53,766 nt of DNA from Armatimonadota bacterium (GTDB lineage Bacteria; Armatimonadota; Fimbriimonadia; Fimbriimonadales; Fimbriimonadaceae): assembly GCA_020161505.1 (NCBI GenBank), contig JAIUNY010000020.1, positions 1-53,766 on the forward strand. Direction: 5' to 3'. How positions within the stretch are numbered: the stretch's first letter is position 1; each line of letters starts with the position of its first letter. Both the position numbers and the translations under genes were made by a program. Under the pieces are notes generated by a model. That model was not told the origin of the DNA and ran no database searches. It saw nothing but the letters and a program-made list of their open reading frames with translations. Positions 42,335 through 50,099 of this stretch are shown here, in pieces.

Positions 42335-43423
42335 ATGTCAGTTGACACCTTCCCCATCCGGCGCGTCGATCACGTGCGACATTACGTCAACAACGCCCGG
42401 CAATCGGCGTTCTTCTACCAACACACCTTCGGGTTCTCCATCACCGGATACAACGGCCTGGAAACCGGAAGCAAAGACCAAGTTGATTACCTGCTGGAGC
42501 AAAACAACATCCGGCTGGTCTTCTCGGCCCCTCTGCGACCGGGGCACCCGATGGCCGAACAAATCTCCGCCCACGGAGACTTTGTTCAAGACATCGCCTT
42601 CGAGGTCGATGATGTTGATTGGGCTTGGAAAACCGCGATCGAGCGCGGCGCCGTCAGCGCCCGCGAACCCATGTGGCTCGAAGACGACAAGGGCAAGGTG
42701 CGCATCGCGGCAATCCACACCTACGGCGACACTGTCCACAGCCTCATCAATCGCGACGAATACACCGGCGAGTTTCTGCCCGGATTCGAGGCTCGCAATG
42801 AGCCTGGCGATGGCATCGGTCTGCTCGAGATCGACCACTGCGTCGGCAACGTCGAGCTCGGCAAAATGAACGAATGGGTGGATTGGTACGCCAACATCCT
42901 TGGGTTCAAGAACCTGATCAGCTTTGATGATGCCGACATCAGCACCGAATACACCGCTCTGATGAGCAAGGTGATGGCGAGCGGCAATGGCCGGGTCAAG
43001 TTCCCGATCAACGAGCCCGCCGAGGGGCGCAAAAAGAGCCAGATTGATGAGTATCTGGAGTTCTTTGGCGGCGCGGGCGTGCAGCATGTGGCTTTGCTCA
43101 CCGACGACATCGTCCACACCGTCAGCCGTCTCCGCGCGCGAGGGATTCCCTTCCTTAGCGTCCCGCGCACCTATTACGATTCACTCGTCGAGCGCGTCGG
43201 GCAGATTGATGAGGACATCGACGTCCTCGCCGACCTCGGCATCTTGGTCGACCGAGATGATGAGGGGTATCTGCTCCAAATCTTCACCAAGCCGGTGACA
43301 GATCGCCCGACCCTGTTCTACGAAATCATCCACCGCAAGGGCGCGAAGAGCTTCGGCAAGGGCAACTTCAAGGCCTTGTTCGAGAGCATCGAGCGAGAAC
43401 AAGCCCTCCGCGGCACGCTCTGA
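42335..43423 (+). CDS. hpd: 4-hydroxyphenylpyruvate dioxygenase
   Basis: Hpd converts 4-hydroxyphenylpyruvate to homogentisate with Fe(II) and oxygen, in tyrosine breakdown or as entry to tocopherol/plastoquinone-type compounds. The 362-residue protein shows both vicinal-oxygen-chelate halves. The iron ligands are in LLEIDHCVGNV (His), AGVQHVALLT (His) and LFYEIIHRKGAKSFGKGNFKAL (Glu). FGKGNFKAL(F)ESIE is the diagnostic C-terminal helix. ATG 42335 follows an ACGGAG site. Homogentisate dioxygenase and the other pathway genes are not in the window. A strong terminator follows. Confidence 0.96.
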   Translation: MSVDTFPIRRVDHVRHYVNNARQSAFFYQHTFGFSITGYNGLETGSKDQVDYLLEQNNIRLVFSAPLRPGHPMAEQISAHGDFVQDIAFEVDDVDWAWKTAIERGAVSAREPMWLEDDKGKVRIAAIHTYGDTVHSLINRDEYTGEFLPGFEARNEPGDGIGLLEIDHCVGNVELGKMNEWVDWYANILGFKNLISFDDADISTEYTALMSKVMASGNGRVKFPINEPAEGRKKSQIDEYLEFFGGAGVQHVALLTDDIVHTVSRLRARGIPFLSVPRTYYDSLVERVGQIDEDIDVLADLGILVDRDDEGYLLQIFTKPVTDRPTLFYEIIHRKGAKSFGKGNFKALFESIEREQALRGTL

Positions 43424-43445
43424 AACCCGGTTGGGCAAGATTCAT

Positions 43446-43482
43446 TTTCGGGTGGTTTGCGACATCGCAAACCACCCGAAAT
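43446..43482 (+). terminator. strong hairpin terminator after hpd
   Basis: A near-perfect stem of up to 17 bp (TTTCGGGTGGTTTGCG with CGCAAACCACCCGAAA) ends just before TGCTGTTTTGG. It lies 22 bases after the hpd stop. An ATG at 43457 falls inside the left arm, which rules out that codon as the start of the next gene. Confidence 0.75.
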
Positions 43483-43507
43483 GCTGTTTTGGGGATACAC
43501 TCTGCTA

Positions 43508-44149
43508 GTGGAGACAGGGGATTCGCGACGTTCGCACAGGGCCTTCACCCTCATCGAGCTGCTGGTGGTGATCGGAATCATCGTGATCCTCGCGGCGATT
43601 CTTTTCCCCGTGTTCACTCAGGCGAAGAGAAGCGCAAAGGAAGCGGTGAGGCTCTCGAACATTCGGCAAGTCGGACTTGCCCTGACCCTCTACGCAGGAG
43701 ACTATGACGATCTGCCTCCCTACGCAACCGACTTCGACGTCGCGGCAGCGAGGCTGGGCTACCCTGGCACGCTGAACTTGGAGTGTGACGCTGTCAAAGG
43801 AACGCAAACTCTCACCGATGTTCTCTTCTCCTACACCCAGAATCGGTCGCTCTTTATCGCCGAGGATGACCCCGGGAAACGGCAACCTTGGGCTACCCCG
43901 ATTCTGGAGAAGTTCACTTCCTTTGACCATGATTGTCTCGCCGCTGCGAACCAGAAGCCGCTTAGCGTAATGTTCCGAGACGACAAGCGTTCGATTCTTG
44001 CCGATGGATACACCTACATGGATGCCCTCGTGACCTATCCCGCGCCGGAGAGGAAGACCAGGAAGTGGAACTGCATTTGGGCAGACACCTCGGTCTCCAA
44101 AGTCACGCGAGGGATATGCCACAGCTATTTCAACCAGGATTATCCGTGA
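43508..44149 (+). CDS. type II/IV pilin-like protein
   Basis: From GTG 43508 the protein begins [21 protein letters not shown], a prepilin leader cleaved before Phe, then ILFPVFTQAKRSAKEAVRLSNIRQVGLALTLYAGDYDDLPPY. The 213-residue product shares this layout with the other two long pilin-like proteins here. ATG 43481 is an alternative but would place a hydrophobic segment ahead of the leader. Its C-terminus (ILADGYTYMDALVTYP, then WADTSVSKVTRG) lacks a clear DGH motif. It is the only gene of its kind on the plus strand and has no partner gene besides a small membrane peptide. Confidence 0.8.
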   Translation: METGDSRRSHRAFTLIELLVVIGIIVILAAILFPVFTQAKRSAKEAVRLSNIRQVGLALTLYAGDYDDLPPYATDFDVAAARLGYPGTLNLECDAVKGTQTLTDVLFSYTQNRSLFIAEDDPGKRQPWATPILEKFTSFDHDCLAAANQKPLSVMFRDDKRSILADGYTYMDALVTYPAPERKTRKWNCIWADTSVSKVTRGICHSYFNQDYP

Positions 44150-44193
44150 CCGCTTTGGCGCCGCAGCGAACGAGCCGATGATGAGGGGTAGGC

Positions 44194-44391
44194 ATGCCGC
44201 TATCCACCTCCAATCTCCCGCCTCCGACCACGCCGGGGGTAAAGGCGCTGTACCGTTTGCTCGTCGGCTTCCTCCGGATCCCGTTCATGTTTCTCTCCTT
44301 CCGATCGACCCCGCTCCGGGCTCAATCGAGCGAGCTGGCAAAGCGAGTCAACGAACTCGCCGATGACCTCGAGAATCAGCGGGCGGGGTGA
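44194..44391 (+). CDS. small protein with one hydrophobic segment
   Basis: The 65-residue product has a Pro/Ser/Thr-rich N-terminus, one hydrophobic stretch (ALYRLLVGFLRIPFMFLSF) and a charged helical end (SSELAKRVNELADDLENQRAG) that could form a coiled coil. GAGGGG lies 7-12 bases before the ATG. It lies 44 bases after the pilin-like gene and may be cotranscribed with it. It is short enough that chance cannot be excluded, but the coding-like end and ribosome-binding site favour a real gene. Confidence 0.45.
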   Translation: MPLSTSNLPPPTTPGVKALYRLLVGFLRIPFMFLSFRSTPLRAQSSELAKRVNELADDLENQRAG

Positions 44392-44395
44392 CCCG

Positions 44396-45403
44396 TCAGT
44401 GTATTTTTGAATCTGAGGATTTCAGAGTTGCCACCCGGTATTTTCCGTAACGCTGCACCAAATAGGTTTCCTTGGAGCGATCTATATGCACCGTGGAGTT
44501 CCAGCTCTCTCTACCCGGTACCGGAGAATCCGTGAGGAGCTCCCAGCCGGAGCCGTTGAAAAGGTAGGCAACAGTTTGCCGATCATAGCCCCCGTTGTAG
44601 ATCACATCAGCCTCGACAATGAAGCGTTTGCCCGACTTCGCAATGATCTTGCAGCCGTACGATTCCGCATTGTGTTTCCTGGCTGTCGCGACCAGATCCG
44701 GCGGCATTTGCAGCCGCACCAGCTTTGAGCCAACCACATAGGCTGGCGTTTGCGGCATCACCATGTGGGTTTCTAGATGAGCAAATTCCCCTTGGGCAAG
44801 CATGTCTGGATCAACATCCCACCACGCATAGGTGCCGCCGATCATCTCGCCTTCTGTCGAGTAGCCCATGGGCGAAAACTGCTGCGGCGAGGGGAGTTCA
44901 AAGTGGAGCCACTTCCCCGGGAGGCCAGAGTAAACGTTCGGTCGTTTGCCGCTTACCACCATCAGCAGACTCCCATCCGGGCGGCTCCCGGCGATCCGGA
45001 AATAGTAGCCCTCTGGCCGAGGCCATTTTTCGGGCGGTTCGGTGGGCTTGCTGATGGAGTATCGCCAAAGATAGGGCACCCGCCCGTCATCCTCGCTCGG
45101 AGCTACCCAAATACTTTGGTCATCGACCAGGTGGACGAGCCCATCGATGGCGATCGAAACTCCTGGGCGATTCAAGAGCAGCACTGATTTCGTCTGTGGG
45201 TTCCAACCCCAAACCTGACCCGAGTCATTGACAACCCATTTCTCCCCAATCACGATGTATCCCTCTGGATCCGGCTGAGGTTCCTCGCGTGGGAGCCGCT
45301 TTAGAACAGGTGTCGTTCCACTCAGCCCCACAATGGCGAACCCTTTCGGAATAGGACGAAACTCGCTGCTCGCAAGGACGAAGGCCAGAAGGGGGGTTAA
45401 CAT
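44396..45403 (-). CDS. secreted propeller-like protein, divergent member of a three-copy family
   Basis: The 335-residue product has a weak signal (LTPLLAFVLASS) and repeating short units such as GQVWGWNPQTKSVLLL, QSIWVAPSEDDGRVPYLWRYS and GSLLMVVSGKRPNVYSG that look like propeller blades. The segment KLVRLQMPPDL, followed by a hydrophobic-charged alternation and GSGWELL, corresponds to GIVKLGMPTSK...DGKWSSIL in the copy at 46785 and to RVKLLGLPDPY...GKSWSLLF in the copy at 45479. It is the last gene of a minus-strand cluster. No family name is known to me. Confidence 0.62.
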   Translation of the reverse strand: MLTPLLAFVLASSEFRPIPKGFAIVGLSGTTPVLKRLPREEPQPDPEGYIVIGEKWVVNDSGQVWGWNPQTKSVLLLNRPGVSIAIDGLVHLVDDQSIWVAPSEDDGRVPYLWRYSISKPTEPPEKWPRPEGYYFRIAGSRPDGSLLMVVSGKRPNVYSGLPGKWLHFELPSPQQFSPMGYSTEGEMIGGTYAWWDVDPDMLAQGEFAHLETHMVMPQTPAYVVGSKLVRLQMPPDLVATARKHNAESYGCKIIAKSGKRFIVEADVIYNGGYDRQTVAYLFNGSGWELLTDSPVPGRESWNSTVHIDRSKETYLVQRYGKYRVATLKSSDSKIH

Positions 45404-45478
45404 GTTGTTTTCTCTGAACTTATTAGGAGTGCATTTCTGGGCGTCTCGAACTATGTATGCCGCTGGGTTCGCGCCGGG

Positions 45479-46438
45479 TTACTCCTTCCAATTGCGGTAC
45501 CACTTTTCGCCGTCGGTGAAGAGCATGGTTCCGGCGCTTGTGTCGTAGTGGATCTCCGTGATCGCTTTCGGGAACAAGAGCGACCAGGATTTTCCATCAT
45601 GTTGCCACAGGAAGAAATCTGTCCTCTGAGGGGGAGAGTAGCGAGGGAAGTCCAGGGTCGCGAGCCAGATGGAATTCTGCCCCTTCACGATGATCGGCAC
45701 AATCTCGAGCCCAATGGGGTACTCCTCTTGGTATGGATCGGGCAATCCGAGCAATTTGACACGCCCATCGGCATAGACGGCTGGGGTGCTCTCTTCGCGA
45801 TTGCGAAATTCGGTAGAGGGGGGATTTGTAAATGTACCAAATCCTGCGGACTCCGGGAAGTACTTCTCAAGAACGCCCACCAGCCGATCCCCTACGACAA
45901 ATGAGGGACGAAACGCGGCCTCGGGGAAGGAAGTGTTCGACAGTTCCGACCAGGCTCCGTGCTTCCATTCGAGAGTCGAAAAGCCTCGGTCTTCGGCATA
46001 AGTGGCTAGGAATACCGCTCCGGATGGGGTAAGGCGCAGCTGACTTCCCTCGACCCACGAGGGGTTTGGGGCGATCTTCTCCGCCCCCCGCGAGGAAACT
46101 AACTCCCGTTCACCGCCGTCCTTCACAATCGCGAAGTCACGGTTGGCGATGAGCACCTTTCCTTGAAGCGTGGCCTCCCCTTTCTCACGAAGTATCGTTT
46201 CAGACCCTTCAGCATAGTTCGTCCAGATGGCTCCGGCACACCCGATGATCAGATCCGCACCAATGATGAAAGGTAAGGAACTTTGCTTGGCTGAGCCACT
46301 AACCTTGAGAAATCCACCCTGTTTTGAAACCACCTTTTGCCCAAGGAGCCCCACAGGCCGATCCTTCAGGGATTGAACTTGAACCAAGCAATCAGGCATT
46401 GCATTATGAAAAAGACATATTGCTAGACATGTAATCAT
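45479..46438 (-). CDS. secreted propeller-like protein, copy 2
   Basis: The 319-residue protein ends with a block shared with the copy at 46785: RVKLLGLPDPY, then GLEIVPIIVKGQNSIWLATLD, FFLWQHDGKSWSLLF, and a tail ending GEKWYRNWKE that matches DDKYLKNW there. Its short N-terminal hydrophobic stretch (ITCLAICLFHNAMP) could be an export signal. Its ATG overlaps the stop of the small DPYGP-domain gene by four bases, so those two are cotranslated. That is the same order as the larger pair at 46785-49147. Unknown function. Confidence 0.65.
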   Translation of the reverse strand: MITCLAICLFHNAMPDCLVQVQSLKDRPVGLLGQKVVSKQGGFLKVSGSAKQSSLPFIIGADLIIGCAGAIWTNYAEGSETILREKGEATLQGKVLIANRDFAIVKDGGERELVSSRGAEKIAPNPSWVEGSQLRLTPSGAVFLATYAEDRGFSTLEWKHGAWSELSNTSFPEAAFRPSFVVGDRLVGVLEKYFPESAGFGTFTNPPSTEFRNREESTPAVYADGRVKLLGLPDPYQEEYPIGLEIVPIIVKGQNSIWLATLDFPRYSPPQRTDFFLWQHDGKSWSLLFPKAITEIHYDTSAGTMLFTDGEKWYRNWKE

Positions 46439-46722
46439 TTTTCCATCACCAATGCGATGCGGTAGCCATGCACATTGTTTTCGTTCCAGAGTCTCCAGCG
46501 CACCGCTTTACTATTGTGCTTCGCTGCCCTTTCCGTGGGAGGATCTGGCAAGATACCAGGGCCGTAAGGGTCTTCTCCGCAGTATATGAGATCCTCGAAG
46601 ACATCCTCAAAAGACTCTGGTTTGATGCCCCCAGCTGACTCAAAGAACACCAAATCATCCCACCCAAGGCCAGCAAGAGCCTTCTCTTGTCTATCGTTTT
46701 TTAACGTACCCTCGCTACCCAT
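46435..46722 (-). CDS. small stand-alone DPYGP-motif protein
   Basis: The 95-residue product has no signal peptide. Near residue 45 it carries FEDLIYCGEDPYGPGILPDP, which matches the C-terminus of the large secreted protein at 47735-49147 (VLHYYGQDPYGPEVLPNP). Similarity continues through KHNSKAVRWRLWNENNVHGYRIALV against MNSTAIRNQTVNFSNEVTSIRLV. It is thus a detached copy of that C-terminal domain, followed at once by a propeller-like gene, as is the large protein. It could be a remnant of a duplication whose 5-prime part was lost, or a functional cytoplasmic module. Base composition is poor in GC. Confidence 0.6.
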   Translation of the reverse strand: MGSEGTLKNDRQEKALAGLGWDDLVFFESAGGIKPESFEDVFEDLIYCGEDPYGPGILPDPPTERAAKHNSKAVRWRLWNENNVHGYRIALVMEK

Positions 46723-46784
46723 TCCTAACAGTTTGATCGCAAGACATTAGCAATATATCGCCTCAGTCACTTTCAGGTGGTCAA

Positions 46785-47735
46785 TTACCAGTTTTTCAGA
46801 TACTTATCATCCACACGTAAGACACAAGTCCCTTCGGAGGTATCTGACCAATATGAGATGCTCTTCGCAGTCAGGATGCTCGACCATTTGCCGTCTCGCA
46901 GTAAGAACAATTCGTACCACCGGTTTTCAATGTCATGACCCTGGAGGTCGGCTAACCAGAGCGATTCTGAGCCTCGATGCCAAATGGGCTCTATCTCCGC
47001 ACCGCTCGGATAGACCTCATCCGGCTTCAGTCTTTTGCTCGTCGGCATACCGAGTTTCACAATGCCTGTACGCGTTGCGAGAGCGGGTACATAACGCCGC
47101 ACTGGGCCAAGCTGGGTAACGAACGAACTCGAAAAACTCCCTTGCTCTGGGTTCGATAGTCGGACGGTTTTCAACATTCCGAGAACGCCACCTCCGTACT
47201 CCATTGATGGGATGAACGCGTATTCGTGACTCAGCTCCACTCCACCCACAGCCGCCAACCCTCTTTCGGTTCCATGAAGCAATTCGTATCCCCTCCGATC
47301 AGAGTAAACGCCCGCCCAGACATCCCCACTGTTCGTGATGAGCACTTGACTGTCGAGAACGTCTTCCGGGAGTTCAAAGGTTCTGTCCACTTTCCCAGTC
47401 GCGGCGACCATCCACTTACCTTTCTGCTGAAACAAGATTGAAGAAAGGGTCATGCGGGCAATGAGCCAACCTTCTGGCTGAACCACTACTTCACCAGATT
47501 CGACCCTTAAACCGATAGCTTTGCGATCTAAGTAGCCCGAGACTACTACGCCGTTTCCTAGGGAAGATGGCGATGACAGATCCGCTTTGGCGACTTGCTC
47601 AAGTAGTTCTTCATCGTACAATGTCCTCCCCGAAAGATGCATCGGACGAAACTTACTTGGCACATCAGTAAGCTCGGTAAAGCGTAATGCGGGAGGGTTC
47701 AGGCTTAAACATGCAGCAATGAGCACTGAGATCAC
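46785..47735 (-). CDS. secreted propeller-like protein, copy 1
   Basis: The 316-residue product begins at a GTG whose G is the last base of the upstream stop (TAGTG), giving tight coupling with the large secreted gene. A short signal (ISVLIAACLSLNPPA) precedes repeated strands such as KWMVAATGKVDRTFEL, QVLITNSGDVWAGVYSDRRG and ESLWLADLQGHDIENRW. Its C-terminal third (GIVKLGMP, SGAEIEPIWHRG, LFLLRDGKWSSILTAKSISYW) is clearly related to the copy at 45479. Probably a periplasmic or surface propeller. No named family. Confidence 0.65.
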   Translation of the reverse strand: MISVLIAACLSLNPPALRFTELTDVPSKFRPMHLSGRTLYDEELLEQVAKADLSSPSSLGNGVVVSGYLDRKAIGLRVESGEVVVQPEGWLIARMTLSSILFQQKGKWMVAATGKVDRTFELPEDVLDSQVLITNSGDVWAGVYSDRRGYELLHGTERGLAAVGGVELSHEYAFIPSMEYGGGVLGMLKTVRLSNPEQGSFSSSFVTQLGPVRRYVPALATRTGIVKLGMPTSKRLKPDEVYPSGAEIEPIWHRGSESLWLADLQGHDIENRWYELFLLRDGKWSSILTAKSISYWSDTSEGTCVLRVDDKYLKNW

Positions 47736-49147
47736 TAGCGCACCAACCTAATAGATGTTACTTCATTTGAAAAGTTAACGGTCTGGTTTCGTATTGCAGT
47801 TGAATTCATGACCATGCCCTCGCCCGGGTTCGGCAAAACCTCTGGGCCATACGGATCCTGGCCGTAATAGTGAAGCACTGCATCAATATCCGATGCGACG
47901 ACGGGCCGCGGCGCAACCCCATTTCGACCCAAGGAGATGTTACTCCAGTTTAGGCCGGCAACTCTCGTGCCTCCATTCGTATCCACTTTAAACGGCCCAT
48001 TTCTCGCGACGCTAGATACCCACTTTGGACGAACTCCGGTGCCAGCTTTTGTCCAAACTCCATAAGTGTCAATAAACCCAAAGGTAGCGTTTTCAACGCC
48101 GATTGTCTGGCCCTCGAACCTGTATCTTACTGCGACTGCTTTATCAAGTGTTCTCACACTAAGCCTGGCCTCGCGACCAGGAGGGAGAAATACCCGATGA
48201 CCGCCCTTGGGAAAGGCTAACTGATGAAAGGAGTCATCAGACGGTTTAAAGACTAGATATGGCTTCCAAGGGGCATACGTACAACTTCCGTTGTTGCCGT
48301 CGAAAAAGAAACCTGCTTCTAAGTGCACCGATCTCGCTACGCCAGCGATTTCCCTCTTCGCGTCCATTCCGAAATAATGATAAATGTTGTCGATATCTCT
48401 GGGCTTGTTAGGATTCTGAGGAGGCGCGACGTACAACGACTTCAACTCTGGTAGCACCGTTGTTGCTTGCATGAAGTTATAGTCCGCGTTTACCGTCACG
48501 CGCCGAAAAATACCAGAATCCATGCCGCTGAAGAAGTTGCCACGCGCGAACTGGCTCGCCGTCGCCGCAGGCATATTATATTGACTGGTCGTCACAAAGT
48601 TATCTTGGTAATTCGGAGGGCCGCTGGTGTTGAGAACTCGCGAGTCGTACCAGCAGACAGGATTGATGTTAACGCCCCCGGTTCCGCCCGATGAACCACC
48701 ACCACCTGGCTCGCTTCCAGAGCCCCCAGTGCCACCCGAGGATGATCCGCCACCTCCCCCTGAGCTACCGCCGCTAAACCAGACCCAGCCCTGAACCTGA
48801 TTGTCCCATGTGTATCCAAGATTTTGGTAGTACGTCAAATCCTGAATCTCGTTAAGGCATCCGTCGTCACCACAGTCCATCAAGCCGTATTTCTCAGCCT
48901 CACCATCCAAATTCGAAATAATCCTACCGTCTGGCAGGTAGATCACAAAAACCCCTGTCTGCTCCTCGACTGGAAGAGAGAGAATGAATTCCAGCAACGC
49001 TTGCTTGTCCGCAAGTGAGAGGTGATCATCGATTCGGAAATCTGCCAAGTTATTCGACGTCTGAGCTTGCGCAGCGAAATGCTGACCAGAAAGAATTACG
49101 ACCGTCAGGGCGACTGCGAGTGAAGCTAGTTTGAAACTCCTCTTCAT
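47735..49147 (-). CDS. large secreted protein with Gly/Ser linker and repeated DIDxxxHYxG motif
   Basis: The start is ATG 49147 (MKRSFKLAS), giving 470 residues with a signal peptide ending AAQAQ. An N-terminal domain of about 90 residues (DDHLSLADKQALLEFILSLP, then VIYLPDGRIISNLDGEA) is followed by a 40-residue Gly/Ser-rich linker. A larger domain comes next, in which DIDNIYHYFGMDA occurs, and the C-terminus holds DIDAVLHYYGQDPYGP. The two motif copies suggest an internal repeat. Cysteines are few. It resembles adhesin-like or multi-domain surface proteins, but I know no family. It is the first gene of the cluster and less GC-rich than core genes. Confidence 0.68.
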   Translation of the reverse strand: MKRSFKLASLAVALTVVILSGQHFAAQAQTSNNLADFRIDDHLSLADKQALLEFILSLPVEEQTGVFVIYLPDGRIISNLDGEAEKYGLMDCGDDGCLNEIQDLTYYQNLGYTWDNQVQGWVWFSGGSSGGGGGSSSGGTGGSGSEPGGGGSSGGTGGVNINPVCWYDSRVLNTSGPPNYQDNFVTTSQYNMPAATASQFARGNFFSGMDSGIFRRVTVNADYNFMQATTVLPELKSLYVAPPQNPNKPRDIDNIYHYFGMDAKREIAGVARSVHLEAGFFFDGNNGSCTYAPWKPYLVFKPSDDSFHQLAFPKGGHRVFLPPGREARLSVRTLDKAVAVRYRFEGQTIGVENATFGFIDTYGVWTKAGTGVRPKWVSSVARNGPFKVDTNGGTRVAGLNWSNISLGRNGVAPRPVVASDIDAVLHYYGQDPYGPEVLPNPGEGMVMNSTAIRNQTVNFSNEVTSIRLVR

Positions 49148-49245
49148 ACGCCGAATGTACAATCATCTGCTGCCTCCGCGCAAGTGACGGTTTTCCGGCA
49201 GAGCCTACTCCACGCACCCATCCCCAGGCCTCGCGAGGCTATCGG

Positions 49246-49254
49246 TGCTATACT
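49246..49254 (+). promoter_or_regulatory. extended -10 promoter of the rpsP operon
   Basis: TGCTATACT contains the TGN extension and a five-of-six -10 box. It lies 135 bases before the rpsP start. A perfect palindrome GCCTCGCGAGGC lies just upstream at 49228-49239, near the -35 position, and could be an operator. The leader to rpsP ends in a hairpin (GGTGC AA GCACC). Confidence 0.5.
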
Positions 49255-49375
49255 TTTCCGCTCGCGGCAGGAGGTTTCAACCGGACGCCGAGGACACCAC
49301 GTCTTTGGATTCCCGTCTACGACGTCCCTCTCCCCCCGCGACACCTGGTGCAAGCACCGGCCCAACCAGGAAAGG

Positions 49376-49396
49376 ATGAACAAAAACCGTGGTTAA
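49376..49396 (+). CDS. six-codon leader ORF overlapping the rpsP start
   Basis: ATG AAC AAA AAC CGT GGT TAA (MNKNRG) follows AGGAAAGG and overlaps the first codons of rpsP out of frame. The strong ribosome-binding sequence is better spaced for this ATG than for the rpsP GTG, so the short ORF may deliver ribosomes to rpsP by termination-reinitiation. Chance cannot be ruled out. Confidence 0.35.
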   Translation: MNKNRG

Positions 49397-49850
49397 AATC
49401 CGATTGACTCGCATGGGCAACAAGCATCGCCCGTTCTACCGTATCGTCGTCTCCCGAGTGGACACCAAGCGCGATGGCGCGGCCATCGAATTCCTGGGGA
49501 GCTACGATCCGCTCACGAAGCCGTCCACTATCAAGCTGAAGAACGACCGAGCACTCTACTGGCTTCTCCAAGGCGCCCAGCCGACCGAGACCGCCGCTCG
49601 ACTTCTGAAGCGCGAAGGCGTGCTCGACGAATTCTTCGCTCAGCGACCGAAGGCCAAGGGCAAGTACAAGTTCCTCGACAAGCGCACGAGCACGATGAGC
49701 CAAGAATCGGTCATCGCCGCGCCGGTCGAAGCCAAGGCTGAGGCCAAGGCGGAAGCCAAGGTCGAAGAAGCTCCTGTCGCCGTGGAAGAAGCCCCGGCAA
49801 CCGAGACCCCAGTCGCAGAAAAGGTGGCGGAAGAGACGGCCAGCGAATGA
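49389..49850 (+). CDS. rpsP: 30S ribosomal protein S16 with Ala/Glu-rich extension
   Basis: The first 80 residues are a normal S16: MVKIRLTRMGNKHRPFYRIVV, LGSYDPLTKP, and WLLQGAQPTETAARLLKREGV. The GTG start is fixed by the MVKIRL block. From about residue 105 on comes an extension of repeated EAKAEAK, APVAVEEAP and ETPVAEKVAEE. Such acidic, low-complexity tails are found on ribosomal proteins of several phyla and are probably disordered. The stop overlaps the khpA ATG by four bases, and the gene leads a ribosome-biogenesis operon. Confidence 0.96.
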   Translation: MVKIRLTRMGNKHRPFYRIVVSRVDTKRDGAAIEFLGSYDPLTKPSTIKLKNDRALYWLLQGAQPTETAARLLKREGVLDEFFAQRPKAKGKYKFLDKRTSTMSQESVIAAPVEAKAEAKAEAKVEEAPVAVEEAPATETPVAEKVAEETASE

Positions 49851-50092
49851 ACCACATCGCCGAACTCGTCGAGCAAACCGTGAAGTTGCTCGTCAATGAA
49901 CCGGATGCCGTTCAAGTCGAGCACTCTGCCGACCGAAGCGCCACCATCTACATGGTCACCGTGGCCCCGAACGATGTCGGACGTGTCATCGGGAAGGATG
50001 GCCGAGTGATCAGCTCGGTTCGCCAAGTCATCAGCGGGGTTGGAGCCAAGAACCGCATCAAAACTGTCGTTAAGGTTCAGACCAACGACTGA
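49847..50092 (+). CDS. khpA: KH-domain RNA-binding protein KhpA
   Basis: The 81-residue protein is a single KH domain, with the GxxG loop in VGRVIGKDGRVISSVRQVISG. KhpA (formerly YlqC) binds RNA, works with KhpB, and affects cell division and translation in Gram-positive models. It is commonly found between rpsP and rimM, as here. Its ATG overlaps the rpsP stop (ATGA). I see no unusual feature. Confidence 0.93.
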   Translation: MNHIAELVEQTVKLLVNEPDAVQVEHSADRSATIYMVTVAPNDVGRVIGKDGRVISSVRQVISGVGAKNRIKTVVKVQTND

Positions 50093-50099
50093 TTTCATC

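Noticed and set aside
43457-43507. Earlier start for the third long pilin-like gene
   Set aside because: ATG 43457 lies inside the hpd terminator stem, and the added residues would precede a prepilin leader, which must be near the N-terminus.
48680-48800. Low-complexity tract as a DNA repeat or CRISPR-like array
   Set aside because: It encodes the Gly/Ser linker of the large secreted protein in frame, with irregular units and no spacers.
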